DNA of 59,235 nucleotides from Deltaproteobacteria bacterium (GTDB lineage Bacteria; Desulfobacterota; Syntrophorhabdia; Syntrophorhabdales; Syntrophorhabdaceae): NCBI GenBank assembly GCA_022711595.1, contig JAKLET010000025.1:1-59235 (forward strand), read 5' to 3'. Below, piece after piece: positions 1 through 8,672 of the stretch. The notes under the pieces are model-generated. The model searched no databases and was not told the origin of the DNA. It saw nothing but the letters and a program-made list of their open reading frames with translations. Within the stretch, counting starts at the first letter, position 1, and every line of letters begins with the position of its first letter. The translations under genes were made by a program, and so were the position numbers.

Positions 1-988
1 CGGCCTTGAGGGCTATCTTCTCCGTCTGGTGGGCGTTGTCGGCGTTCTGCTTTATGTTGGAGGACATCTCCTCCATGGAGGAGGAGACCTCTTCCGCGGA
101 GGCCGCCTGCATGGTGGCGCCCTCGGACATCTGCTGGGAGGCCGAGCTCATCTGCTGGCTCCCGGATGCCACGTTCTGCGCCGCCATATTGACGTCCTGA
201 ACGACATTCTTCAGGTTGTCCACCATGTTCTTCATGGCTAAGAGGAGCTGACCGGTCTCGTCCTTGGACCTCACGTCCACGCTGAGGGTCAGATCGCCCT
301 TTGCGAGCCTGTCGGAGATGTGCACCGCCTCGGAGAGCGGCTTCGTTATGCTGCGGGTCATGAAGAAGGCGACGCCTATCCCGAGGGCAACGGCGATGAG
401 CCCGATGACGATAAGGACCATCCTCGTCGACGCGTAGGTCTTCATGGAGTCATTGTACCTGGCCATGGCCTGGTCTTCCTGGTACTTCACAAGGTTTATA
501 AAAGCGGCCGTCACCTTCTCGGCCCCGGACCGCACCTCGGACGCATAGACCTGCATGGCCTCCTGCATCTTGCCCGCGGCCGCAAGCTGGAGGATCTTGT
601 TGTTTGCCGCGCCGGCGGGCTTTAGCTCGGTTCTTACCGTTTCCAGCAGCTTTTTTCCCTCTTCCGATGTGTCCATCTTTTCAAGGCCATCCACGCACTC
701 CTTATAGGTCTTCCTCGCCGCGCCTATCTCGTTTTTCACCTCGGCGCGGACCTTCTCGTCGTTCACTGACGCGAGGACAACGACTCTTAGCGTAATATCG
801 TCAATGGCCTTCATGGCATCACGGGCAAGCTTGGTCCTGACATTGCTTTCTTTGACGATGCCTTCCATCACACCATTGATGGATTGCATGCTCCTTATCC
901 CCATGAACGTCAGGACCGCGAGCAGCACCATCATGATGCCGAACCCTACACCGAGCCGCATGCCGATCTTCATGTTCTTGAAGCTCAT
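1..988 (-). CDS. Methyl-accepting chemotaxis protein, 3' end outside window
   Basis: Transmembrane chemoreceptor that passes ligand signals to CheA/CheW. The ATG at 988 has a strong GGAGG 8 nt or so upstream. About 329 codons are visible: a short cytoplasmic N-terminus, TM1 (about residues 8-28), a helical periplasmic domain of the four-helix-bundle type, TM2 near residues 185-205, a HAMP domain, and the first part of the signalling coiled coil ([28 protein letters not shown]). The conserved hairpin tip and C-terminus lie beyond base 1. Positions 3-136 are identical base for base to 37564-37697 in the second chemoreceptor, while the sensor halves are unrelated. Family assignment is secure; the ligand is unknown. 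Confidence 0.93.
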   Translation of the reverse strand, partial: MSFKNMKIGMRLGVGFGIMMVLLAVLTFMGIRSMQSINGVMEGIVKESNVRTKLARDAMKAIDDITLRVVVLASVNDEKVRAEVKNEIGAARKTYKECVDGLEKMDTSEEGKKLLETVRTELKPAGAANNKILQLAAAGKMQEAMQVYASEVRSGAEKVTAAFINLVKYQEDQAMARYNDSMKTYASTRMVLIVIGLIAVALGIGVAFFMTRSITKPLSEAVHISDRLAKGDLTLSVDVRSKDETGQLLLAMKNMVDNLKNVVQDVNMAAQNVASGSQQMSSASQQMSEGATMQAASAEEVSSSMEEMSSNIKQNADNAHQTEKIALKA

Positions 989-1370
989 CTTAATACCTCC
1001 TGCAATGTTTTATAGTTCTACCGATAATTACTGGCAATATATGACCTCTGCCGTTCACGGCCCACCGATACCGGGCCTCGTGCAACAACCTGTCTGAATA
1101 CCGTTTTGAATCGCCTTTTATGGTTATTTACCGCAGAGCGTGGGAAGTCTGTTATTAACTTGCTTCTTCTGTTTTTACACATTGCGGCGTTTCCATTGTG
1201 AAAGGTACGTCTTCAGTTTACAGTATCCGGGCCGCTGTATCTTTTGTACAAATATATAATCGGTCAAACAGAGAGGAACTTAAAAAATAAAATAAAAGAT
1301 GGGCCGATGGAAAGAATGATCCTAACCTTTTAACAGCCTGTTGAAAAAGATGGAACGGTTGAAGCCGTGT
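989..1370. other. Intergenic region, no gene seen
   Basis: About 380 bases between two leftward genes. It holds the chemoreceptor leader with its ribosome-binding site (about 995-1003) and a rightward TATAAT-like box at 1255-1260 without a convincing -35 or a gene behind it. No sigma-28 element with correct spacing was found for the chemoreceptor, unlike the paralogue at 37050. Confidence 0.5.
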
Positions 1371-1763
1371 TCAGTGTATCCTGCTGTATACACGGCCTTC
1401 CCTTATCGTGCCCTCATCGGAAAGTTCGTAGACATCGGCGCAGTCGAACTCGAAGTGTTCCCCTTTTTTGTATGGCTTTCCAAAGAAATCCCCGTTCTGG
1501 ACAAAGTCCATGCGGATGCGGACCTCGAGAAAAACGATGTTGTCGCCAAACACGACATTCCGCGGCGGACCAAGCGTCTCTTCTATGGAACCGTGGTAAG
1601 TCGTCCAATAACCCCTGATCTCGCCGATGCTTTCCAGGCGTTTTTCCGAGGCATTCCAGACGCAGTCATCGCTCATATATTGAAATACACCTTCCCAGTC
1701 GCGCCGGTTGAAGGCATCGAAAAAATTCTCTATGTCCTTTGATGAACGCAATGCCTTTTTCAA
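1371..1763 (-). CDS. SnoaL-like / NTF2-fold small protein
   Basis: About 130 residues with the SnoaL/NTF2-like cone-fold pattern: FFDAFNRRDWEGVFQYMSDD near the N-terminus, then a central IRGYW and a C-terminal strand region ending in EGRVYSRIH. Members of this fold are polyketide cyclases, isomerases or ligand-binding proteins; the exact role cannot be read here. An in-frame frame extends to a TTG at 1832, but I prefer the TTG at 1763. It overlaps the TGA of the upstream MmgE/PrpD gene (TTGA) and sits 8 nt behind a strong GGAGG inside that gene, so translation is probably coupled. The two genes likely act on the same small-molecule pathway (inference). Confidence 0.72.
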   Translation of the reverse strand: MKKALRSSKDIENFFDAFNRRDWEGVFQYMSDDCVWNASEKRLESIGEIRGYWTTYHGSIEETLGPPRNVVFGDNIVFLEVRIRMDFVQNGDFFGKPYKKGEHFEFDCADVYELSDEGTIREGRVYSRIH

Positions 1764-3160
1764 AACCGTTTCCTCCTCCTTTGCCGCGGCATCGAGGGCA
1801 GTCTTTTCCTTTTCAATGGATCTGTGAGCCAATCAATGCTCTGTTCTTCCTCCATATGCCATATACGGTCAATTATCTTCACCGCTTCGCGGCCGGGCAT
1901 TACCCTGGGCAGGTAGGTCAGCGCCTTCTCTTCGATCTCTTCATCGCTCAGCGGATCGCCCGGGTCGCCATGGGGATAATCCAGGCTGTGCGCGACGCTC
2001 TTGCCGTCTTTCATGGTGACCGTGATCCTGCACGGAGATGATCCGGGGTAAGAACCCGTCATGACCGGGTCTTCGGAGACTGATACCTTCGCGGCCACAT
2101 CATCTATCCCCCTGTTGTTCTCTATGTACTCATCTTCGAAGCAGGCGATGTCGATGGTCCCCTTCAACAGCGCGACGGCAACACAATAATGCATGGAATG
2201 GGTGCGGCCGGCCCTTGATGCAGGATAAAGGGCCCCCTCTGAAACTGCGGCCTCCTCAATGGCCTTCCGGTATGTTTCCACATGGACGCGTTCGATCACC
2301 CTGTGATCATCGATCATTCCCGAGAGGGCGATGGCCGTATCAATGGGGGTTTGTATAAACACCAGGGCGGGCCATCTTTTGAATATGATCCGTTTCAGGT
2401 CCGGTGCGGGGTCCAGGAACTCTCCCGCGCTCTTCATGAACGTGCCCGCGCCCGCTTCGCCTTCATATATATCGACGGGCCCTGAAAAACCTGCCAGCGC
2501 CATGTTCGCCGATATCATCGCCCGCATGGCGCAGGCGGCATAGGTACAGTGCTTCCAGTCCGTGACCTCTCCCAGGGCTGCCTGGTTCATCGCCAGACCC
2601 ATGGAGCCAGCGATCCTCTGCGCCTCCACCAGTTGATCGACGGACAACCCGAACATGTATCCGACAACAAGGGCCGTGTAGAAAACCGCGAGGGCGTCGT
2701 GGTCCAATCGGCCACTTTCGGGGTCGAAATGGTCGGCGAAGGCGCACGAAAGCATGAAGGCAGCATATGCCGCAGTCAGCAGGTCTTTTCCTGCGGCATT
2801 CTGCAGATCTCCGACAGACAGGACGAGAGAGATATTGTCGGACGGGTGCGCTCCTCCCGTGCTGTTCGGAGAGATATAGGTATTTAGAAGATCGCTGCGC
2901 CGGCTGAGGATAGTGTTCATGAAAAGTGCCTCGCTGACGTGCGAGTGCTTTCCGGTCCCCCAGACAACCATGCCGCGGCTGTCCGGCAGCGACGATGCAA
3001 GCGCCTCAAACCTCCTGACCATCTGCACGTCAAGCAATGAAGCGCATATCCCGGCATACGCGTCAAGGACGTTGCGCTTCATAAGGTGGAGCGTGTCTTT
3101 GCTGATATCATCAAAGACGATCGCCGAAACATAGCGGGCTATTTTTTCTTCGAGCATCAT
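1760..3160 (-). CDS. MmgE/PrpD family protein
   Basis: 466 residues, close to the usual length of the MmgE/PrpD family (2-methylcitrate dehydratase, iminodisuccinate epimerase, cis-aconitate decarboxylase). Visible family features are the helical N-terminal half with NVLDAYAGICASL and STGGAHPSDNISLVLSVGD, and the second domain with RAGRTHSMHYCVAVALLKG followed by DPVMTGSYPG. ATG at 3160 follows GAGGG at a spacing of about 6. The C-terminus is strongly basic (RQRRRKRF), partly because it encodes the ribosome-binding site of the next gene. Substrate unknown: neighbours lack other methylcitrate-cycle genes, so a dehydratase or epimerase role on another acid is as likely. Confidence 0.88.
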   Translation of the reverse strand: MMLEEKIARYVSAIVFDDISKDTLHLMKRNVLDAYAGICASLLDVQMVRRFEALASSLPDSRGMVVWGTGKHSHVSEALFMNTILSRRSDLLNTYISPNSTGGAHPSDNISLVLSVGDLQNAAGKDLLTAAYAAFMLSCAFADHFDPESGRLDHDALAVFYTALVVGYMFGLSVDQLVEAQRIAGSMGLAMNQAALGEVTDWKHCTYAACAMRAMISANMALAGFSGPVDIYEGEAGAGTFMKSAGEFLDPAPDLKRIIFKRWPALVFIQTPIDTAIALSGMIDDHRVIERVHVETYRKAIEEAAVSEGALYPASRAGRTHSMHYCVAVALLKGTIDIACFEDEYIENNRGIDDVAAKVSVSEDPVMTGSYPGSSPCRITVTMKDGKSVAHSLDYPHGDPGDPLSDEEIEEKALTYLPRVMPGREAVKIIDRIWHMEEEQSIDWLTDPLKRKRLPSMPRQRRRKRF

Positions 3161-3370
3161 TCAGCACCCTCATTTTTAATGATATACCGGAAAAGTATAC
3201 ACCGCCGGGAAATGGTTTCAAGCTTTAAAAACAGTCTCCGCCGTTCAATCGTGTCCAAGGCGGGATCTTTTTTTCACGCAAGACGGACGAGCATGGGAAG
3301 GCTTTCTTGGCAGGATATGAGACAAAATCGATGATAAAAAAGGGTCTTGCCTTTCACGCCGCAACAGTCT

Positions 3371-3991
3371 TCAGATGGCCAGACGGTCCCGGACCATCTT
3401 CAGGATCACGACGGACTCCCGTTCCCTTTCCTCCAGGGACCCTGTTATGTAGTCGATCGTTTCCCGGTAGTCCGGCATGAATATCTTGGAGAGGGCATTG
3501 CAGCGCCGCTGGGTCTTTCGAAGTTCCTTTGCCAGCCGCAGCACGGCATTTTCCAACTCCGCCAGTTCCGCAAGCAGCGGGAGCAGCTCAACAAAATAGC
3601 TCATGGCCGCGTCGGTGTTCGCCGAAGTCCCGCCCACACCGAACCGGGTGCCAACCGGCTCCATCCTTACCTTCACACCGGGAATATTCATGCCCATCAG
3701 GCGCTGCTGCGAGATCTCCACGCTGTGGTCCATCTTCACGGCAAGAGCGGCCTTGTCGACTTCTCCGGACCCTATGTCCAGCCGGGCCTCACGAAGGGCG
3801 TCGAAGGCCCGCTCGAGCCCTTCGGTCACAGCCCTCTGGGCATCACGTGTCCGCTTCAGGCGGCTCATCAACTCGAAGATGAGGATCTGGCGCTTTTGTT
3901 CGAGCAGGTCGTAGCCCTCTTCGGCAAAAGCAAGCTGACGCTTAAGTTCCAGAAGGTTCGACTTTGTCGGTGCGACATCCAGCTTTCCCAT
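3371..3991 (-). CDS. ntpD: V-type ATPase subunit D
   Basis: 206 residues. Subunit D is the long antiparallel coiled coil that forms the central rotor shaft between the A3B3 head and the membrane ring. The start MGKLDVAPTKSNLLELKRQL matches the conserved N-terminal helix of the family, and the C-terminal helix (LRKTQRRCNALSKIFMP) is typical. ATG at 3991 is preceded by GGGAGGGG. It is the last gene of the ATPase operon, 9 nt after subunit B. Only a weak hairpin with a T-run lies downstream (about 3337-3358). Confidence 0.95.
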   Translation of the reverse strand: MGKLDVAPTKSNLLELKRQLAFAEEGYDLLEQKRQILIFELMSRLKRTRDAQRAVTEGLERAFDALREARLDIGSGEVDKAALAVKMDHSVEISQQRLMGMNIPGVKVRMEPVGTRFGVGGTSANTDAAMSYFVELLPLLAELAELENAVLRLAKELRKTQRRCNALSKIFMPDYRETIDYITGSLEERERESVVILKMVRDRLAI

Positions 3992-4000
3992 GACCCCTCC

Positions 4001-5443
4001 CTACCCGGATGCGCCTCCGGCGGGCACGCAAACCATCCCTTCCTCACTCTCGCGATAGTATTTATTCAAAAGCGAATCGCTCACGCGGTGCAGTTCGTCC
4101 CTGGGCAATGTCGACAACACTTCCCAGCCGAGTTCGAGCGTCTCCTCTATGGAGCGGTTCTCGTACTCCCCCTGGTTAAGAAAACGTGTTTCGAAGGCCT
4201 CGCCGAATCTCAGGTATTGCTTGTCCAGCGTGCTCAATTCCTCTTCCCCGATGACATCGGCAAGCCCGCGTACCCGCTTGACGTATGCATAGCACGCGAA
4301 CAGCTGGCTCGCGAGGATCGGATGGTCTTCCCTGGTGTAGCCTTCACCCACACCGTCCTTCATCAGCCGGGACAGGCTCGGCAGACCGGCAATGGGAGGA
4401 TAGACACCGCGCTGGAAAAGGTCGCGGTCCAGTACAACCTGCCCCTCGGTGATGTAGCCCGTAAGGTCGGGGACCGGGTGGCTGATATCGTCGGCCGGCA
4501 TGGTAAGGATGGCCATCTGCGTGATCGAACCGGGCGAACCTTCGATGCGGCCGGCACGCTCGTATATGCTCGCAAGGTCGGAGTAGAGATAGCCCGGATA
4601 TCCTTTGCGGCCCGGGATCTCGCCCCGGGCCGTTCCTACCTCCCTGAGGCTCTCGCAGTAATTGGTCATGTCCGTCAAAAGAACCAGCACATGCTGCCCG
4701 CAGTCAAATGCGAGGTGCTCCGCCAGCGTCAGGGCGACCCGCGGAGTAAGCAGGCGCTCCACGCTGGGCGCGTCCGCCAGGGAAAAGAACATGACCGCGC
4801 GCGCGAGGGCACCGGAATCCCGGAAGTTGCGTATAAAAAACTCGGCCACGTCATGCTTCACACCCATGGCGGCAAAGACGATCGAGAACTGGACCTCCTC
4901 CTCCAGCAGGCGCGCCTGGCGGACGATCTGGGCGGAGACGCGGTCATGCGGCAGACCGTTGCCGGAAAAGATGGGCAGCTTCTGCCCGCGGACCAGCGCG
5001 TTCATTCCGTCTATGGCCGACAGCCCCGTCTGTATGAACTCCCTTGGATAGCGCCGCGCGTAAGGATTGATGGGCATTCCGTTGACATCGTTCCGGTCGG
5101 CGCAGAGCGCGGGCGGACCTCCGTCGGCGGGACGGCCGAGACCGTCGAAGACGCGGCCCAGCATCTCATGCGAAACGGGCAGGCGGAAACTTTCCCCCAA
5201 AAAGCGTGTCCGCATGGCCTTGTTTGAAAGACCCGTCGTTCCCTCGAGGACCTGCACCACGGCCTGTGTCTCGGAGACATCAAGGACACGGCCGAGACGG
5301 GAATGGCCGGTCGGGTCGATTATCTCCACTATCTCATCATAGCCCGCGTCAAGCACCTTCTCAACAACGACAAGCGGCCCCTCGATGCGCGAGGAACCGA
5401 CATACTGCAATCCCCGGTCCTCTATTTCGAAATCGGTGTGCAT
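4001..5443 (-). CDS. ntpB: V-type ATPase subunit B
   Basis: 480 residues, the non-catalytic partner of A in the A3B3 head. It has the N-terminal beta-barrel, the conserved [22 protein letters not shown] segment in place of a Walker A loop, and [22 protein letters not shown]. The start codon lies inside the end of subunit A (22-nt overlap) with GGAGG 9 nt upstream, so A and B synthesis are probably coupled. Nothing abnormal in length or motifs. Confidence 0.97.
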   Translation of the reverse strand: MHTDFEIEDRGLQYVGSSRIEGPLVVVEKVLDAGYDEIVEIIDPTGHSRLGRVLDVSETQAVVQVLEGTTGLSNKAMRTRFLGESFRLPVSHEMLGRVFDGLGRPADGGPPALCADRNDVNGMPINPYARRYPREFIQTGLSAIDGMNALVRGQKLPIFSGNGLPHDRVSAQIVRQARLLEEEVQFSIVFAAMGVKHDVAEFFIRNFRDSGALARAVMFFSLADAPSVERLLTPRVALTLAEHLAFDCGQHVLVLLTDMTNYCESLREVGTARGEIPGRKGYPGYLYSDLASIYERAGRIEGSPGSITQMAILTMPADDISHPVPDLTGYITEGQVVLDRDLFQRGVYPPIAGLPSLSRLMKDGVGEGYTREDHPILASQLFACYAYVKRVRGLADVIGEEELSTLDKQYLRFGEAFETRFLNQGEYENRSIEETLELGWEVLSTLPRDELHRVSDSLLNKYYRESEEGMVCVPAGGASG

Positions 5444-7233
5444 ATCAGGTCTGCCTCCTTGATGTACTCTTTTGCCAACGCGTCCATTTCCTCGTTCACC
5501 ATTTTATCCAGTTCCGCCATCTTTTCGAGTTCTTTGTTGCCGAAGGCCGCCTTTGCCCGCAATATTTTCGGTACGCACTCAAGGGAGCGGATCCGGTACA
5601 GCGGGACGCCTTTCTGGATCAGTTCGTGGCCCCTGTCATGCAAGGCAAGCATGGTGCGCAGGAGAGCAACCTGCTTTTCGGGTGTGCAATACATGTCATT
5701 CTCGTCGAAGGCGCTCTGCGCAAGAAAACCGTCCTTCATGATCTCCGCTATGAAAAGGATCAGGCGCTGCGAGTCGGGCAGGACATCCGGCCCGACGAGC
5801 TTTACGATCTGCTGGAGACGTTCCTCCTTCTGGAGTATGGTCAGTGCCTGGGTCCTGAGTTCGGTCCAGTTGGGGGCCTCCTTCTTCCACCAGTGCCCGA
5901 CATCCTCCACGTATTCCGAATAAGAGTGCAGCCAGTGGATGGAAGGGTAATGCCGCGCGTTGGCCAGTTCCGTATCGAGGGCCCAGAAACAGCGTATGAA
6001 CCGCCTTGTGTGCTGAGTGACAGGCTCGGAAAAATCACCGCCGGGCGGACTGACCGCGCCCACGATGCTCACCGATGCCTGCTTGCCGGCCAGGGTGGTA
6101 ACAGCGCCGCCCCGCTCATAGAACTGCGCCAGCCGTGTGGGAAGTGAAGCTGGAAAGCCTTCTTCCGCGGGCATCTCTTCGAGCCGCGCGGCCAGTTCCC
6201 TCAGGGCCTCCGCCCATCGGCTGGTGGAGTCGGCGAACACCGCCACGCTCAGGCCCATGTCCCTGTAATATTCGGCCAGGGTGATGCCTGTATAGATGGA
6301 AACTTCCCTCGCCGCCACGGGCATATTGGAAGTATTGGCAATGAGGATGGTCCGCTCCATCAATGGTCTGCCGCTTCGGGGATCTTTAAGCTCGGGGAAT
6401 TCGCGGAGCACCTCGGTCATCTCGTTGCCCCTCTCCCCGCAGCCGATGAAGACTATGATGTCCGCGTCCGACCATTTCGCGAGCTGGTGCTGGGTGATCG
6501 TCTTCCCGGTGCCGAACCCGCCGGGAATGGCAGCGGCACCTCCCTTGCCGATGGGAAAAAAGGTATCTATGATCCGCTGCCCGGTGATAAGCGGCTCCGT
6601 TATGCGCAGCCTCTCAAGTATTGGGCGGGGTTCCCGGACAGGCCACCTCTGGAGCATGGTGACCTCACGCGGGCCGGCCGAAGTTTCCACAACGGCCAGG
6701 GTATCGAGAAGCCCGTACTCACCTTTTCCCACAATCGATCTCAATATGCCTTCAATGTCAGGCGGGGTCATTACCAGGTGATTGACAAGCGGCGTTTCGA
6801 CGACATGTCCTATTGCCTGGCCTGCCGAGACTGTTTCTCCGACCCTGGCGTCCGGCTCAAAGGTCCACAACCTTTCCTTGTCGAGGGAATCCACCTTTTC
6901 GCCGCGGCGGATCCAGGCGCCGCTGCGTGCCTGAATACCCGGCAGCGGTCTCTGTATGCCGTCGTAAATATTGCCGATCAATCCTGGGCCCAGCCACACG
7001 GACAACGGCGCTCCGGTTCGAAGGACCGGCGCTCCGGGCTTGACCATGGTGGTGTCTTCGTACACCTGGATGGTGGCACGATCCCCTATGAGCCTCACCA
7101 CTTCTCCCACAAGACCCAGATCGCCCACCTGCACGACCTCATACATCTGCGCCTCGTGCATGCCCACCGCGGTGACTATGGGGCCGCTGATACGGGTGAC
7201 CACCGGTTTGACTGTTTTTTCAGAGGTTGTCAT
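5422..7233 (-). CDS. ntpA: V-type ATPase catalytic subunit A
   Basis: 603 residues from the ATG at 7233, which overlaps the TGA of subunit E as ATGA. Upstream in-frame codons lie inside the E gene and are not homologous to the family. Walker A is GGFGTGKT (Lys near 244), followed by the catalytic-glutamate segment GCGERGNE and the [18 protein letters not shown] region. The non-homologous insert typical of V-type A subunits (about 115-200) is present, which separates it from F-type beta. ATP hydrolysis or synthesis takes place here at the A/B interface. Confidence 0.97.
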   Translation of the reverse strand: MTTSEKTVKPVVTRISGPIVTAVGMHEAQMYEVVQVGDLGLVGEVVRLIGDRATIQVYEDTTMVKPGAPVLRTGAPLSVWLGPGLIGNIYDGIQRPLPGIQARSGAWIRRGEKVDSLDKERLWTFEPDARVGETVSAGQAIGHVVETPLVNHLVMTPPDIEGILRSIVGKGEYGLLDTLAVVETSAGPREVTMLQRWPVREPRPILERLRITEPLITGQRIIDTFFPIGKGGAAAIPGGFGTGKTITQHQLAKWSDADIIVFIGCGERGNEMTEVLREFPELKDPRSGRPLMERTILIANTSNMPVAAREVSIYTGITLAEYYRDMGLSVAVFADSTSRWAEALRELAARLEEMPAEEGFPASLPTRLAQFYERGGAVTTLAGKQASVSIVGAVSPPGGDFSEPVTQHTRRFIRCFWALDTELANARHYPSIHWLHSYSEYVEDVGHWWKKEAPNWTELRTQALTILQKEERLQQIVKLVGPDVLPDSQRLILFIAEIMKDGFLAQSAFDENDMYCTPEKQVALLRTMLALHDRGHELIQKGVPLYRIRSLECVPKILRAKAAFGNKELEKMAELDKMVNEEMDALAKEYIKEADLICTPISK

Positions 7234-7880
7234 GAGCCATCTCCTCCCGGCCTTGTTCCCCGGACAAACCCGGCCTGCATGGCTATCTGCCGCCTCATCT
7301 CCGGCCACAATCTCTCCAGTCTTTTCACAAAGCGGTTGTCCCACACCTGGCGTGCCTCTTTGTCCTCGACAACAACACCTTCCTCCGCATTGTCAGGATT
7401 GCCGATGACGGTAACGCTCACCTGCCGCCCGACACGGCCGGCGATCTCCCCGGCCAGCGCGTCGTCACCGAAAGCCTGCCCGGCCCCCGACAGTTTTACG
7501 ACAAATTCATCACCCGTCATTCGGCCGATGGCGTCGGAAGCGAGGGCGATCACGACCTCGCGGTATTCGAAACCTTCCCGGGCCAGCAGCTGCCGTCGGG
7601 CCTCCTCTCGTACAGATTCCAGCAGTTCCTCTATCCGCGCCGCCCGCCTTCGCCCTGTTTCCACGGGAACCGTGGCAAGGACCAGTTCACTCTGCAGGCC
7701 GGCTTCTTTCTTGGCCTGCTCGAGCCGCTCCTGCCGAAGCTGCTCCGCTTCGGCGGCGGCACTGTCCAGCAGGCCTTTCGCATCCAGCTGCGCCCGCATA
7801 ACTATCTCTTTGGCCTCTTCCCTGGCCTGTGAAAGGATCTCTTCACGCATCTTTTCAGCAGATCTTTGGTCCGTGGTCAT
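7230..7880 (-). CDS. ntpE: V-type ATPase subunit E (peripheral stalk)
   Basis: 216 residues: a charged N-terminal coiled coil (REEILSQAREEAKEIVMRAQ) followed by a globular C-terminal domain that binds the top of the A3B3 head. It pairs with the small coiled-coil protein encoded at 11730 to form the stator stalks. ATG at 7880 has AAAGGGGG upstream. The 4-nt ATGA overlap with subunit A implies coupling. Sequence conservation in this family is low, so assignment leans on the operon position and the fold pattern. Confidence 0.92.
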   Translation of the reverse strand: MTTDQRSAEKMREEILSQAREEAKEIVMRAQLDAKGLLDSAAAEAEQLRQERLEQAKKEAGLQSELVLATVPVETGRRRAARIEELLESVREEARRQLLAREGFEYREVVIALASDAIGRMTGDEFVVKLSGAGQAFGDDALAGEIAGRVGRQVSVTVIGNPDNAEEGVVVEDKEARQVWDNRFVKRLERLWPEMRRQIAMQAGFVRGTRPGGDGS

Positions 7881-7893
7881 TTAAAAGCCCCCT

Positions 7894-8202
7894 TTAACAC
7901 ACACTCACACCCACAGCACTCTCCACCAGTTCCCTGAGGCTCCTGCGCCCCGGCGTCTGCGCTTCCGGCCCCGGTATCTCGACGATCAGGGGGTGTTCCC
8001 TTTCCATGCGGATCATCTCCACCTGGGGCCGCACCCAGTCCGCTATCCTCTCGGTGATGATGATGATACCGCTGTCGGGAAGCGCCGCGATATTATCGAT
8101 CGCGTCCCTTGCCTGCTGCGGTTCCTCCACGACATATGTCCCGATGCCCGCCAGCCGGAAACCGCGCGCCGTTTCTTCGTCGGCAATACAGAAAAACTTC
8201 AT
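7894..8202 (-). CDS. ntpG: V-type ATPase subunit F
   Basis: 102 residues, the small Rossmann-like rotor subunit that binds D. The start MKFFCIADEETARGFRLAGI and the central GIIIITERIADWV match the family (GxxxGF and ITE signatures). It lies between K and E in the standard V-type gene order, with short gaps on both sides. In Enterococcus nomenclature this is NtpG. Confidence 0.93.
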   Translation of the reverse strand: MKFFCIADEETARGFRLAGIGTYVVEEPQQARDAIDNIAALPDSGIIIITERIADWVRPQVEMIRMEREHPLIVEIPGPEAQTPGRRSLRELVESAVGVSVC

Positions 8203-8213
8203 TCGCCGGTCCC

Positions 8214-8558
8214 TTATATCTTTTGTATCAGTATCATGGCGATGGCAAAACCGAGCACCGCCAACCCTTCCGCCAGTGCCACAAAAAGGATGCTGCGCGT
8301 CAGCAGCTCGGGCTTCTCGGCAGCCGCTCCCAGTGCCGCCGACCCGATCCTCCCCACCGCGTAGCCCGCGCCCAGAACACTCACCGCGATGGCAAAAGCG
8401 GCGGCGACGCCAAGGCCTATGGCCTTGTACGCAGCCAGCATATCCATCGGCGCCTTAACGCCTGCGGCCTCTTCAGCCAACGCCGCAACTCTCAACAGGA
8501 AGATCCCTCCCAGCATTGCTCCGATAGACCTGATCCACCGGAATCGAACTTTCATCAT
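8214..8558 (-). CDS. ntpK: V-type ATPase ring subunit K (c/L-like), single-hairpin type
   Basis: 114 residues. An N-terminal basic plus hydrophobic stretch ending in LLRVAALAEEA looks like a cleavable signal or an extra helix. It is followed by one helical hairpin: helix 1 GLGVAAAFAIAVSVLGAGYA, polar loop, helix 2 FVALAEGLAVLGFAIAMIL with the ion-binding Glu97. It is about half the length of the duplicated four-helix NtpK, resembling the short Thermus-type L subunit. The residue after Glu97 is Gly and no Gln is present in helix 1, so the usual sodium-site residues are not seen; proton coupling is more likely (inference). Confidence 0.9.
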   Translation of the reverse strand: MMKVRFRWIRSIGAMLGGIFLLRVAALAEEAAGVKAPMDMLAAYKAIGLGVAAAFAIAVSVLGAGYAVGRIGSAALGAAAEKPELLTRSILFVALAEGLAVLGFAIAMILIQKI

Positions 8559-8672
8559 GTGACACCTCCGGTCACCTGGACCGTGAAACGGCCCGTCCTC
8601 GCCTCACACACGATCGCCGCCTCAACGTTCTGTCTTTTCGCGATCTGCCCCATAACACCCGCTTCGGGCCCG

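Noticed and set aside
1100-1150. TAAA and GCGATTC on the minus strand upstream of the first chemoreceptor as a sigma-28 promoter
   Set aside because: The spacing is 12 bases rather than 15 and the -10 element is poor, unlike the good match at 38658-38684.
3347-7884. Very long open frames on the plus strand opposite the ATPase genes (for example 3347-5227 and 6487-7884)
   Set aside because: They are antisense to subunits whose motifs are perfect, have no homology signature or ribosome-binding sites, and result from the codon bias of the GC-rich coding strand.
8559-8672. Small gene between subunits I and K
   Set aside because: Frames there lack a ribosome-binding site and family similarity and overlap the end of subunit I in another frame.
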